Part shown: positions 46,981 through 58,847 of the stretch, piece by piece
Position numbering within the stretch: the first letter of the stretch is position 1
Layout of the letters: every line of letters begins with the position of its first letter
DNA from: Silene latifolia
Lineage: Eukaryota; Streptophyta; Magnoliopsida; Caryophyllales; Caryophyllaceae
Assembly: GCF_048544455.1 (NCBI RefSeq)
Contig: NC_133538.1
Coordinates: 142,721,922 to 142,785,921 of the forward strand
Direction: 5' to 3'
DNA length: 64,000 nt
Translations under genes and position numbers: made by a program
The notes under the pieces: model-generated
Seen by the model: only the letters and a program-made list of their open reading frames with translations
What the model was told of the DNA's origin: nothing
Database searches by the model: none

Positions 46981-47806
46981 TGTAAGATTAACTTTACGAT
47001 TTCAATAATGAAATCAGTCCCAAGAACATATAGACTTGAATTAATTCAACCCTATTACAATTATAAAGACGGAATAGAAGACTAACCTTGGTCCACTTTA
47101 CGATTTCAATAATGAAATCAGTCCCAAGAACATATAGACTTGAATTAATTCAACCCTATTACAATTATAAAGACGGAATAGAAGACTAACCTTGGTCCAT
47201 GTCTTACAGACGCAATCAATTCAATAATAAGAAGTATAAACCAATTGATTCTCCTCCTTAACCCTTTCTTTAATGTTCCCTTTGATGATGGAGGAAGAAA
47301 CAGACTTTCACCCTTTCACCTCTTTTTTGAGAAAAGATCATTATCATTAATAAAAAGTCATACGACATCTACAACATATGCCAAGCTCAATCGGATACAA
47401 ATCGATTACAACCATAGGAAATAAATTCTTGTTCAAAGAATGAAACACTGCAACAGAGTCTCTATCATCGATTCACCCTTTCACCTCTTTAATCGTACGT
47501 ATGTTTGTGTTTTTATCAGATGATTATAAAATGTGTTCTTTTCTTACTGTATCCCATCATATATATATGATGGGTTACGTACCTTTTCGCAAAAACAAAA
47601 CCGTTCGTACCTTTTCGTGAAAGACGACGTATATTAGGATAAGGTAGGAGGGAATAATAATTCCCGAACTTTAATTACATTTAATCGAGACCGATCCATC
47701 ACGGTGTCGTCTTTTATATTAAAGTCCCGTAATATTTAATATTAACTTAACTTTTATTTAAACCCGAAACACATAGGCCACTCGAATATTATTAAATATT
47801 CTAACA
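46981..47806 (-). repeat. 3' LTR of the copia element, with an internal duplication and a LINE insert
   Basis: It matches the 5' LTR (53426-53984). It carries a 104-bp tandem duplication (units from 46991 and 47095) and a 146-bp insert at 47326-47471, both absent from the 5' LTR. Confidence 0.9.
47326..47471 (-). mobile_element. 5'-truncated LINE tail inside the copia LTR
   Basis: The 146-bp insert is flanked by an identical 19-bp duplication (47307-47325 and 47472-47490). On the minus strand it ends with TTTTTATTAATGATAATG and a terminal A-run, the style of plant L1-type LINE 3' ends. Absence from the other LTR shows that it arrived after the copia element inserted. Confidence 0.75.
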
Positions 47807-48149
47807 TTCTCCCACTTGGCCTTTGTGTTGACTTGATGGTTCAATTACTATAATGTGCACTTTTATGTTAAGCTCACTAACCTTTATATACTTAATCGAA
47901 ATAGAACTAATTGGATCATGGCGGTCACACATCATTTACTAATCGACATGATTCCTTCCATGTATCACAAATCAATTCCAAATCTAGGTAAAACTTTAAT
48001 TTGAGAAGAACATTAATTCTCACAATTAGTCACATGTAATCTAATAACTGTAATGTATACATATACTATAATGATTAACATGTCTATTATAACAGAAACA
48101 ATACTATAAGTGAATTCTAGATGTCATATTTATTACAAGCATATTAACT

Positions 48150-50056
48150 TTATAATAATAAGGCCTTTGATACAACACCCATGCGTTCTACATGGCCAAT
48201 GAACGCCTTGGGTGGTAATCCCTTAGTTAATGGATCTGCTACCATCTTATTCGTTCTTATATGCTCAAATGACACCCTTTGTTTCTGTACCTCCTCTTTG
48301 ACCGATAAGAACTTTAATTCCATGTGCTTAGCACCCTTGAAGTATTTATCATTTTTAGAGAAGAAGACGGGTGCAGAATTGTCACAATAAATTCTCAGCG
48401 GCTTGGCTATACTATCGACGATCCCAAGTCCCGAGATAAAGTTTCGCAACCACAATGCATGAATAGTGGCCTCAAAGCATGCCACAAATTCGGCTTCCAT
48501 AGTAGAAGTAGCAATGACAGACTGCTTCCCACTTTTCCATGATATTGCCCCTCTAAAAGGAACAAGTAGCCAAATGTTGATTTTCTACTATCAACACATC
48601 CGGCATAATCTGAATCTGAATAACCAATCACCTCAAGATGATCGGATCTCCTATAAGTAAGCATGAGCTCCTTAGTGCCTTGTAAGTACCTAAGGACTTT
48701 ATTCGCAGCTTTCCAGTGGTCCATCCCGGGATTACTTTGGTACCGACCCAACATTCCAACAGCAAAGCTGATATCTGGTCGAGTACATGTTTGAACATAG
48801 TTCAAACTCCCAACCACAGATGCATAGGGAATTTTCTCCATTTCTTTTCGTTCCAGCTCATTACGGGGACATTGCATTTTACTAAATTTGTCCCCTTTCT
48901 GTATAGGAACTATCCCTGCAGAGCATTCATTCATTCTATATCTCTCTAAAACTTTGTCAATGTAAGCTTTTTGAGACAACCTTAACAATCCTTGTGATCT
49001 ATCACGGAAAATTTCAATTCCGATCACATAGGATGTCTCACCCATATCTTTCATTTCAAAGTTTTTAGATAGATATTTCTTTACATCATGCAACATGCCT
49101 AGATCATTCGCAGCAAGTAAAATATCATCAACATATAAGACTAAAATAATAAATCTGCTCCCACTGATTTTAATGTAGATACACCGATCAACGGTAATCT
49201 CTACAAACCCATATGATGTGATGGTATCATTAAACTTTAAATACCATTGTCTAGAAGCTTGTTTTAGTCCATATATCGACTTCCTCAGCCTACACACCTT
49301 ATCTTCATTACCCGGGGATGCAAATCCCTCAGGTTGGTCCATATATACTTCTTTCTCAAGCTCACCGTTTAGAAAAGCGGTCTTTACATCCATTTGGTGA
49401 AGCTCTAGATCATAATGAGCTACCAAAGCCAAGACAATTCTTAAAGAATCTTTCTTTGACACCGGAGAGAAAGTTTCTTTATAGTCAATACCGTCTTTCT
49501 GAGTAAAACCTTTGGCAACAAGTCGAGCCTTATACCTTTCAATGTTACCTTTAGAGTCCCTTTTGGTCTTATAGACCCATTTCGACCCAACGGCCTTAGA
49601 ACCCTCAGGTAACACTACTAAGTCCCATACTTTGTTGTCATCCATAGATTTCATCTCTTCTTTCATGGCAATTAACCACTTTTCATAATTATCACTTTCC
49701 TTGGCCTTACGGAATGAGACGGGATCTTCACTAATGCTCAAGTCACATTCAACGTTATATGTCTCGTAGTCATCTGGGATGGCTGATCTTCTTTCTCTTA
49801 TAGATCGCCTTAATTGTTCCTCAGGAACATTGACTACCCTTCTTCGCCTTACAGGTTGCCTTGACTGTTCACGTGACATATTATTCTCCTCTTGAATTGT
49901 GACTTGATCATCATTGTTATTGTCATTTTGTGGGTCTTGCACTTCATTTCGTTGTTGTCCCATTATGTCATTTGACTGTGACGACACGATTGGTACAACA
50001 ATTTCACGTGCAACTTCAGGAGAAGAAACTTCAACCTGAATTTCTTTAATGTCCAC
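48150..50056 (-). pseudogene. Reverse transcriptase and RNase H region of the copia element
   Basis: Copia RT blocks are plain: YKARLVAKGFTQKDGIDYKE, FSPVSKKDSLRIVLALVAHY, LHQMDVKTAFLNGELEKEVY, MDQPEGF, LRKSIYGLKQASRQWY, and the catalytic LYVDDILLAAND. RNase H follows with YSDSDYAGCVDSRKSTFGY and later IYCDNSAPVFFSKN and ADPLTKGL. The region belongs to a broken copy. Confidence 0.92.
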
Positions 50057-50479
50057 TTTTCGTGGTTCAATGCTCCCACTAGTTTGACCGTTCTCAATGA
50101 ATCTAGCATTTCCAGTCTCTACTATTCTCGCATCGTGATTAGGACAAGAAAATCTATACCCCTTTGACTTTTCGGATAGCCAATGAAATAACCACCGATT
50201 GTCCTAGGATCTAGCTTCTTTTCATTTGGGTTATACAACCTTACTTCAGTTGGGCAACCCCAAACTCGAAGATGTCTTAAACTCGGTTTCCTTCCCGTCC
50301 ACGGTTCATAAGGAGTCTTAGGAACTGCTTTACTAGGAACCCGATTTAAAACATAGGTTCTTTGTCTTTAATACATAAATCCATAGTGAAAGAGGTAAAG
50401 AACAATTACTTAACATGCTCCTAACCATTTCCATTAAAGTACGGTTCCGCCTTTCAAAGAACACCGTTCTGTCGAGGTG

Positions 50480-51270
50480 TACTAGGGCATTGTATATTGT
50501 GCACAAATACCCCTACTTTCAAGTAACTTTGCAAATGGACCAGGACATTGTCCATTTTCAGTAAACCTTCCATAAAACTCAGCACCTCTATCCGATCTCA
50601 CAATTTTCACTTTCTTTTCTAGCTGCCTTTCCACCTCATTTATGAATATCTCAAGGACATCCACGGAATGAGCCTTTTCATGCAACAAATAAATGAAACC
50701 ATACCGCGAGAAATCATCTATAAAAGTGATAAAGTACTTTTCACCACTCCAAGATGGAGTGTCAAAAAGTCCACAAATGTCGGTGTGTATAATTTCTAAA
50801 AGCCGAGAGCTTCTTGAGCGATTTCTTTATCGTATGTTTAGTCCGCTTACCTTTAATGCAGTCTACACACACATCTAAGTCACTAAAATCCAATTGAGGT
50901 AGAATTTCATCTTTTACCAACCTCGTTAACCTTTCTTTGGATATGTGACCTAGCCTTTGATGCTACAAGTAAGCTGATTTTTCATTCGATGCACTACGTT
51001 TAATACCTTCACACTCAACATAAAATAGGGAATCGGAGAATTTAACATCAAGATTGAACCTATAAAGTGAATCAATCAAAGTACCACTACCATAAAAGTA
51101 TTCATTACGGTACATAGAAAATACACCATGTCCAAACTTGAAATTAAAACCTAAATTATCCAATTTACTTAATGATACAAGATTTCTAGCACAATCGGGT
51201 ACATAGAGACAATCAGAAGATCTATATGACAACCAGTGTCTAAGATTAATCAGAAGTCCCAATGCCCTCA
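50480..51270 (-). pseudogene. Integrase region of the copia element
   Basis: It contains the DDE-core stretch KVKIVRSDRGAEFYGRFTENGQ and, upstream, the pre-integrase domain (CLYVPDCARNLVSLSKL). It lies between gag/protease and RT, the copia order. It is broken. Confidence 0.85.
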
Positions 51271-52279
51271 ATGCGTGCTTTCATCCTGTTTCCCATGGAT
51301 ACAAACTGTTCAGCTCCTCTTATGGGCTGGATCATACGATATCCCTGTTTAATGTGAGAAATATGAGTAGTTGCACCAGAATCTAACCACCAAGTATTAC
51401 TAGGTACTTCTATAAGATTTGATTCAAAGCAAACTAAACTATAATGTTTACCTTTCTTTTCAAACCATGCCTTCCTTTTAGGACAATCCTTCTTGAAGTG
51501 TCCAGGTTTCTTGCAAAAGTGACACTTCTTTTCTTTCTGGATCGCACTTTCAGGTCCTTTAAAGAAAGACTTTCCCTTCTTACCATTCTTACCCTTCTTA
51601 CTCGGTTTAGCCTTGCTGCTACTGGCACCATCATGACTCAAGAAATGAACAACTTGATCTTTCATCTTCTTTAATCTCCCCTCCTCCTGTATAAGCATGG
51701 CTTTTAACTCTTGATAGTTCCATTTATCTTTTATGGTGTTATAGTTCACCTGAAACTGGCCAAACTCATAAGGTAGAGAGTTAATGATGAATTGGACCAA
51801 GAAAGTATCACTTACATCCATTCCTAAAGTCTTCAATTTTGTCAAAAGTTAGACATGTGTGTCACATGATCATGAATCGGTTGAGACCAGTCAAACCTTT
51901 TAGTAGTCAGCTCACTCATTAAACTACCAACAATTGACTTATCAGCTAAATCCGACTGTGAACACTCCTTTACTTTAAGCATGAATTCCCTTTCTTTCTC
52001 TGTTTTAGGCATGGAGGGCTTAATGTTATCAGCCATTGTCATCCTCATGAGGTGTAAACCCAACCTGTTAGATTTCGCCCAAGCCTGATAATGGCACTTT
52101 TCGGCTTCGGAACTCTCAGGTGTAATTTTTGTTGGCACCTCATCTGTCAGGATGGCAATGTCCAAAGCCATTATACCCAGTGTATACTGGATCTTTAATG
52201 CCCACTCATCATAATTAAGCCCATTAAACTTTACAAAAGAGTCAGCAGATGCAAACAAATTTGGAGATGCTGCAATCAT
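51250..52279 (-). pseudogene. Gag and protease region of the copia element
   Basis: It starts FVKFNGLNYDEWALKIQYTL, the copia Gag opening. It has a CCHC zinc knuckle (CHFCKKPGHFKKDC) and the protease motif WWLDSGATTHIS. It would form particles and bind RNA. It is part of a broken element. Confidence 0.9.
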
Positions 52280-53425
52280 TTATACATGTTACCAATTAGT
52301 GCTTTGAAAACTACCATACATATTCAAATAATTTATATAAACTTTTATACATGTATTTAAATGACCTTTGGGCAACACTTAAATACAAGTAACCATCATT
52401 GATGTTAATATATACTTTAACAATTAATTATTAACACACATGAATCAAATAAGAATGTTATCTTTGGATATACATACTATTAGACCTACTTTATGAATAA
52501 TTAATCCTTTTGTATCATCGACTATATTTTATGACCCACCTTTGGGTGGTCTCCCAAAATATAGATGACAAAAAAATAATTGATCAATCGTACTGTAATG
52601 TCATTTAACCATCTCTTTTAATCATGATCAATTAAAACTTTAACTTCAAATGTCTAAATATAATATAACAAGGCCACTTTGGTGACTAACATGCCATATA
52701 CAAAGTAAACATTTAATTTTAATGGTAAATATATCATCATAATATGTTAATAATTCATAACATGAATTTACCCATTACTTTAATGTGATTGTTCTTTCTG
52801 ATTTTATAATTCAATCTTACATATTATCTACAATCCGTAATGATAACAAATACTATAATTATAAATCAATCACTTGAGACAAAAACGAATTAACAAAAGG
52901 ATCATCATTTCATGGCTGTTACAGGTAATCCATATATTGCGTTGCTTATGTATTACTTATGTATTATGGGATTCATTTAAACATTAAGTGCAATGCATGA
53001 AAACTGTTCAAATAAAGAGGCCATGAAATGAAACAGTTTCGTTAATTTAAAGGAATCTATATGCTGCAGTATGCCAATCCATAGTAAAAAAGTAAAGAAT
53101 ATCATGATTGCATTCCAATTGTCACTACTGCCCCTTGATCGAACATGGATGATCATCACCAAACAAAAAAGAAAATTAATGCATACCATAATGAATCCAC
53201 CCATGATCATATTAATAACAAACTCTTCTTAGTAAACAGCGGAAGCACCAATTAAGAACATGACGAAAAATTAGTATTAAGTGATCAGGCAGGGGTATCA
53301 AAATATAAGCAATACAATTTTCACTATCATAATGGCGAGCAAACATAACATCATGTAAATACAATTTAATTTGTATAACTTTTAATGGGTAAATTAATCA
53401 AATCTATAATGGCTCTGATACCAAA
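52280..53425. other. Leader of the copia element
   Basis: About 1.1 kb of AT-rich DNA between the gag start and the 5' LTR, without a credible ORF. It ends with the initiator tRNA-Met primer site at 53411-53423. Confidence 0.75.
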
Positions 53426-53984
53426 TGTAAGATTAACTTTACGATTTCAATAATGAAATCAGTCCCAAGAACATATAGACTTGAATTAATTCAACCCTAT
53501 TACAATTATAAAGACGGAATAGAAGACTAACCTTGGTCCATGTCTTACAGACGCAATCAATTCAATAATGAGAAGTATAAACCAATTGATTCTCCTCCTT
53601 AACCCTTTCTTTAATGTTCCCTTTGATGATGGAGGAAGAAACAGACTTTCACCCTTTCACCTCTTTAATCGTACGTATGTTTGTGTTTTTGTCAGATGAT
53701 TATAAAATGTGTTCTTTTCTTACTGTATCCCATCATATATATATATGATGGGTTACGTACCTTTTCGCAAAAACAAAACCGTTCGTACCTTTTCGTGAAA
53801 AACGACGTATATTAGGGTAAGGTAGGAGGGAATAATAATTCCCGAACTTTAATTACATTTAATCGAGACCGATCCATCACGGTGTCGTCTTTTATATTAA
53901 AGTCCCGTAATATTTAATATTAACTTAACTTTTATTTAAACCCGAAACACATAGGCCACTCGAATATTATTAAATATTCTAACA
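53426..53984 (-). repeat. 5' LTR of the copia element
   Basis: 559 bp with TGTAAG (plus-strand left edge) and CTAACA (right edge). It lacks the duplication and LINE insert seen in its partner LTR. Confidence 0.92.
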
Positions 53985-54460
53985 TACTCTGCTGTCACTT
54001 ACATAACAAGCCGCACCCCATAAACATTTTGTCAAATATTTCTGACATCTGCCATCAGATCGTGATAAAATGCTCACAAGCGAAGCAACAGTTCTTGGTT
54101 CACAAACAAGTGTTGCCAACTCATGATCCTCGTTATCGCAAATTACGCGCTTCAAGCAACAAGCGGCTTCTTGAGAGGGCCAGAAGCCCCTGGCAAATCT
54201 TCTAGGATTCTAACGAGTATAGGGACAGTAAGCAATAACAAATGCTTAGGAGCACGATGTAACTGACCCCCAAGCTTAATTGTCGCTTCCAACTTTAACT
54301 CATCAGTATTACTGCTAATTACATTCTCATAAGAGAGGAATGCAGCATTCCACTCAGAGGAAGTAGACGGATAGGTCGACTCTGGTTGTGTAAAGAGGAC
54401 AATCCTAAGACTGCACAAAATCCTTCTACAGTACAAAGTAGGATCACCTACAATCCTAGA
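53985..54460 (-). pseudogene. Armadillo-repeat protein gene, 5' part (host gene, decayed)
   Basis: On the minus strand the reading DPTLYCRRILCSLRIVLF, SEWNAAFLSYENVISS, LKLEATIKLGGQLHRAPKHL is followed, after a frame change near 54180, by ACCLKRVICDNEDHEL, TVASLVSILSRSDGRC and YLTKCLWGAACYVSDSR. It runs into the copia junction, beyond which the ARM reading continues at 46980. It is therefore the same host gene, split by the 7-kb copia insertion. The true first exon is not identified, and the upstream flank is filled with other elements. Confidence 0.75.
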
Positions 54461-54525
54461 ACTAGGAAAAAGGATCCACTATGATTAAAGGTGAAAGGGA
54501 CTTGAGAGTAGGACAGTGTACTAAG

Positions 54526-54719
54526 TGTAGAGAAGAATTAGGAAACTAATTATTCTCCCCTAATTTTAGCTAACAAATTCTCGTGTAAATAATCTGTTAT
54601 TATCTTCCTTAATTGTAGCTATATTATATTCTTGCATATCTTAGCATTCTACTACAAATAGGCTTGTAATCCTTCAGTTGTAATCATCCAATTTATAATA
54701 TCAATCATTCAAACTTACA
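54526..54719 (+). repeat. 5' LTR of the Ale-like copia element
   Basis: It has TGTAGAGAAG...CTTACA termini and pairs with 58832-59026. Confidence 0.95.
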
Positions 54720-54785
54720 TGGTATCACGAGACTGGTTCAATCCTCTCTGAAACCCTAAATTTTTCTTCCTCACCTCGATCGATA

Positions 54786-57700
54786 ATGTCGGGTGCAACG
54801 ATCCCAAATCCTCACGATCCAAAAAATCCCTTCATTCTCCTCAACGTGCACTCCGTTGTTAAATTCGACGGCACCAACTATCGTCAATGGCGTATTCAAC
54901 TCGAATCGTTGTTTGATGGTTATGGTCTCCTTGCCTTTATCGACGGCACGGCACCCCCGGCGAAAACAGTAGCCTCGGCTGCTGCAGCGCCTCCCACTGC
55001 GAACCCTGCGTATGCCTCCTGGTATCGGCAAGACAAGTTGTTATTCTCCGCCGTGGCTAGCACCTTTACCCCTGAAGTCTCTCCCATCCTTAACCGCTTG
55101 ACTACGACACGCGAAGCGTGGGATGCCATCGCTGCTTCCTACGCTCGCCCGTCTCGTGGTCACATCAAACAGCTTCGCCACAAACTTAAGCATATCACCA
55201 AAGGTACCACCTCCATCACTGATTATATGAACCGTATCAAATCCACCATAGATGAACTAGCCCTCCTAGGCACCATCATCCCCTCTAAAGACGTCACCGA
55301 TCAGGTTCTTAAAGGCCTTGATGACGATTATAAACCCGTCATCGATGCTGTTAATGCTCGTGACGATCCCATACCCTTCTCTACCCTTCTCGAAAAACTA
55401 ATTAATCGAGAATTAACCATCGCTCAAACTAAAACTCGCCCATCACCCTCCACGGACTTCCCTGCTGTTGCGCACCCTACCTATACCCGTCACCACAACT
55501 ATGCTCGTTCATCCCCCTCTGCTACCTCCAACTCCACCACCACTCAAGCCACCCCCAACCAAAACCCTCGCAATCCCTTCAAAGGCAAGTGTCAATGGTG
55601 TCACACTCAAGGCCACACCCTTGCTTATTGCACCATTTTCAAAAACTTGTATCCCAATATTACTGTTCCGCCCTATCCACGCTCCACCACCTCCCCGGCG
55701 CAAGCCAACCCCACGGCTCTCAACCAGCCGAACCCCTCCCCTTGGCTCCTCGACAGTGGGGCTTCCCACCATGTTACATCTGACCTTGCCAATCTTTCGC
55801 TTCACCAACCCTATGATGGTACCGATGAGATTGTTATAGGCGATGGCTCCGGACTTCAAATTCTTCACACTGGTTCCACCTCTCTTTCTTCTTTTAAACT
55901 TACCAATATTTTTCATGTTCCTGCTATGCATAAAAATATAATCTCCGTCTCTAAATTTTGTCTCGATAATACGGTCACCATTGATTTTTGTTCTTCCTCT
56001 TTTGTTGTAAAGGACCCTAACAATGGAGCCATCTTGTTCACGGGACCTGCTAAAGATGGAGTCTACTATTGGCCTACGTCGTCTCCGCCGCAAGTTCATC
56101 CTACGTCCCTTACTACGGCTGATCTCCACCACCGATTTGGCCATCCACATTTTTCTGTTTTAAAGTCTATTGTTTCATGTTTTGATTCAAAAACTATTAT
56201 CAATAATAATAATGATTGCTCTTCTTGTCATTTGTATAAAAGTCACAAATTACCATTTAAATCGTCAACCCTTAAATCCGAAGCACCACTCGATATCGTT
56301 TTTAGTGATTTATGGTCGTCCCCGGTCCTCTCCATTAATAACTTCAAATACTATGTCATATTTGTCGATCATTTCACTAAATTCACGTGGCTCTTCCACC
56401 TCAAGAAAAAATACGACACTCACTCTACTTTCCTATCATTTAAAAATTTAGTGGAAAAACAATTCTCCCGACCCATTCGTACATTTTACTCCGACAACGG
56501 TGGCGAGTTTGAGAAATTGAAACCGGACTTTGCCATGTTCGTAATTCAACACCTCACTTCCCCACCCCATACCCCGGAACATAACGGCTTTGCGGAACGA
56601 CGACATCGGCATATAGTAGACACTAGCTTGGCTCTTCTCGCGCACGCCTCCATGCCCCTCTCCTACTGGTCCTATGCTCTCCAAATTGCCACATATTTGA
56701 TCAATCGAATGCCCACCCCCACACTAAAAAATGAGTCCCCTTATTTCCGTCTCTTTCACCAACACCCAAAATACAACAATTTCCATAACTTTGGTTGCCT
56801 TGCTTTCCCTTGGCTTCGACCTTATACTCATCACAAACTCGAGGCCCGTTCCATCGCTTGTGTTTTCGTCGGTTACTCGCCATCTCAACATGCTTTCCTC
56901 TGCCTTGACCCATCTACAAATCGGGTGTACAGCTCTCGTCATGTCCGGTTTGTAGAAACAACCTACCCGTTTGCTGCTAACCCGCCCACCACTCTATTAC
57001 CCACCTCGACTGAATGGTGTACTGTCTCCATTCCCCTCCTTTCTCCAGCTACTGTATCCCCTCACCCAACACCTGACGCCCCTGGTTCGCCCCCTTCCCC
57101 TGCCTCATCGACGAATTCGCCCAACCCCACCACCTCCCCTGCTTCTCCCTTATCTCCGCTCTCCCCTGCTCCCTCACCGTCGCCCCCACCTCCACCACCT
57201 CCACCACCTCATCCCCATGGTACTCGCGCTTCCCATAACATCTACAAACCAATTAACAAACTTAACCTTAATGCTCAACTCCACTCCCCTAAACCAACCA
57301 CGGCCAAACAGGCCCTCCTCGACCCCACCTGGCGTGCCGCTATGGAAACCCAGTTTCATGCTCTCCAATCGAACAACACCTGGGAACTCGTTCCCTCTTC
57401 CCCCTCCCAAAACCTCGTTGGTTGTAAGTGGGTCTTTCGAACCAAATACAACCCCGATGGTACCATCCATAAACACAAAGCCCGTCTTGTCGCGAAAGGG
57501 TTCTATCAACGACCCGGACTCGACTATTCGGAAACCTTTAGCCCCGTTATTAAGCCCGTCACGGTTCGTTTACTACTTAGTCTTGCCGTTACCAATGGTT
57601 GGTCGCTTCGCCAACTTGATATCAACGATGCCTTTCTTCAAGGCACCCTAACTGACACCGTCTATATGGCGCAACCTCAAGGGTTTGTTGATCCTGCCAA

Positions 57701-58847
57701 GCCGACTCATGTTTGCAAATTACGCAAGGCTCTATACGGACTAAAACAGGCCCCTCGGGTTTGGTACAATGAATTGCGCTCCTACCTTCTAGGCTCGGGA
57801 TTCACCAACTCCATTTGTGACTCGTCCTTGTTTATGCTCCATGGCGCTAATCCTCTATTTGTCCTTGTGTATGTTTATGATATAATTGTTACAGGTGCTT
57901 GCTCGTCCGGAGTCTCTACCTTCATCATTGCCCTTGCAACCAAGTTCTCGCTCAAGGATCTTGGTCCCCTAACTTATTTTCTCGGTGTTGAGGTACAATC
58001 TTGCTCCCATGGCCTGTTTTTAAATCAACAAAAATACACCCTTGATCTTCTCACTCGCGCCAAGATGGCGGATGCTAAGGCCGCCACCACACCTATGGAT
58101 GCCTCGGCCACTCTTAGTTTACAAGACGGTCCAGCTCACGATGAACCAACTCAATACCGGACTCTAGTTGGTGGTCTACAATATTTGTCCCTCACTAGAC
58201 CGGATATTGCTTACGCTGTCAACAAGCTTTCCCAATTTATGCATGCTCCCACTGTTTGTCACTGGAATGCTTTGAAAAGGCTGCTCCATTATCTTGCTGG
58301 TCCGACGTCTCATGGAATCACGACTCATCGTACTTCCCCACCTACACTTCACGCATATTCTGACTCGGATTGGGGTCGAAATCCCAATGATCTTACTTCT
58401 ACGGCTGCTTATGTTGTATATTTGGGTCGTAATATCCTTTCCTGGAGCTCGAAGAAACAACGCACTGTAGCACGCTCATCGACAGAGGCGGAATATCGCT
58501 CTGTAGCAAATGCGACTGCTGAATTAATTTGGCTCACCGATTTGTTTACCGAGTTGCGGATTAAAGTCACTGATGCTCCTGCTGTCTACTGTGATAATAT
58601 TGGTGCCACCACTTTCAGTGCTAATCCCGTCTTTCACTCACGCATGAAACATCTCGCTCTCGACTACCATTTTGTCCGTGAAAGAGTCCAGGCCCGTATT
58701 TTGCGTGTTGTGCCCGTAGCTAATGATGACCAGCTAGCGGATGCACTTACCAAGGATTTGCCGCGTCCCCGCTTTGAAATGCTCATGTCCAATATTGGTC
58801 TTTCCCAAAGGCCGTCCATCTTACGGGGGGCTGTAGAGAAGAATTAG
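54786..58847 (+). CDS. Gag-Pol polyprotein of the Ale-like copia element (1353 aa)
   Basis: One open frame carries, in order: Gag (VKFDGTNYRQWRIQLESLF near residue 27; UBN2-type core), a CCHC knuckle (CQWCHTQGHTLAYC, about residue 268), and protease (WLLDSGASHH, about 320). Next come the pre-integrase HHCC region and the integrase core (VFSDLWSSPV, YSDNGGEF, about 450-620). After a Pro/Ser-rich linker comes RT (KHKARLVAKGFYQRPGLDYS, FLQGTLTDTVYMAQPQGF, about 850-1090), then RNase H (YSDSDWGRNPNDL, SSTEAEYRSVAN, about 1190-1330). The stop codon falls just inside the 3' LTR. The frame starts at an ATG 67 bp after the 5' LTR. The gene order is copia-type. Confidence 0.95.
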   Translation: MSGATIPNPHDPKNPFILLNVHSVVKFDGTNYRQWRIQLESLFDGYGLLAFIDGTAPPAKTVASAAAAPPTANPAYASWYRQDKLLFSAVASTFTPEVSPILNRLTTTREAWDAIAASYARPSRGHIKQLRHKLKHITKGTTSITDYMNRIKSTIDELALLGTIIPSKDVTDQVLKGLDDDYKPVIDAVNARDDPIPFSTLLEKLINRELTIAQTKTRPSPSTDFPAVAHPTYTRHHNYARSSPSATSNSTTTQATPNQNPRNPFKGKCQWCHTQGHTLAYCTIFKNLYPNITVPPYPRSTTSPAQANPTALNQPNPSPWLLDSGASHHVTSDLANLSLHQPYDGTDEIVIGDGSGLQILHTGSTSLSSFKLTNIFHVPAMHKNIISVSKFCLDNTVTIDFCSSSFVVKDPNNGAILFTGPAKDGVYYWPTSSPPQVHPTSLTTADLHHRFGHPHFSVLKSIVSCFDSKTIINNNNDCSSCHLYKSHKLPFKSSTLKSEAPLDIVFSDLWSSPVLSINNFKYYVIFVDHFTKFTWLFHLKKKYDTHSTFLSFKNLVEKQFSRPIRTFYSDNGGEFEKLKPDFAMFVIQHLTSPPHTPEHNGFAERRHRHIVDTSLALLAHASMPLSYWSYALQIATYLINRMPTPTLKNESPYFRLFHQHPKYNNFHNFGCLAFPWLRPYTHHKLEARSIACVFVGYSPSQHAFLCLDPSTNRVYSSRHVRFVETTYPFAANPPTTLLPTSTEWCTVSIPLLSPATVSPHPTPDAPGSPPSPASSTNSPNPTTSPASPLSPLSPAPSPSPPPPPPPPPHPHGTRASHNIYKPINKLNLNAQLHSPKPTTAKQALLDPTWRAAMETQFHALQSNNTWELVPSSPSQNLVGCKWVFRTKYNPDGTIHKHKARLVAKGFYQRPGLDYSETFSPVIKPVTVRLLLSLAVTNGWSLRQLDINDAFLQGTLTDTVYMAQPQGFVDPAKPTHVCKLRKALYGLKQAPRVWYNELRSYLLGSGFTNSICDSSLFMLHGANPLFVLVYVYDIIVTGACSSGVSTFIIALATKFSLKDLGPLTYFLGVEVQSCSHGLFLNQQKYTLDLLTRAKMADAKAATTPMDASATLSLQDGPAHDEPTQYRTLVGGLQYLSLTRPDIAYAVNKLSQFMHAPTVCHWNALKRLLHYLAGPTSHGITTHRTSPPTLHAYSDSDWGRNPNDLTSTAAYVVYLGRNILSWSSKKQRTVARSSTEAEYRSVANATAELIWLTDLFTELRIKVTDAPAVYCDNIGATTFSANPVFHSRMKHLALDYHFVRERVQARILRVVPVANDDQLADALTKDLPRPRFEMLMSNIGLSQRPSILRGAVEKN

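Larger units (their letters stand above)
46981..53984 (-). mobile_element. Ty1/copia element (Tork/TAR-like, uncertain) splitting the ARM-repeat gene
   Basis: The element is 7.0 kb with LTRs at 46981-47806 (3') and 53426-53984 (5'). Flanks CACTC (46976-46980) and TACTC (53985-53989) form a 5-bp target duplication with one mismatch. A primer-binding site complementary to initiator tRNA-Met (TGGTATCAGAGCC on the minus strand) adjoins the 5' LTR, and a polypurine tract (AAGTGGGAGAA) adjoins the 3' LTR. The order gag, integrase, RT, RNase H is copia-type. Shared LTR sequence differs by about four substitutions in some 550 bp, so insertion is recent, yet the coding region has several breaks. Confidence 0.9.

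Noticed and set aside
55509-56150. 213-residue minus-strand ORF opposite the Ale-like polyprotein
   Set aside because: Exact shadow of the gag-protease region, Arg/Gly-rich from Pro/Thr-rich codons on the sense strand.
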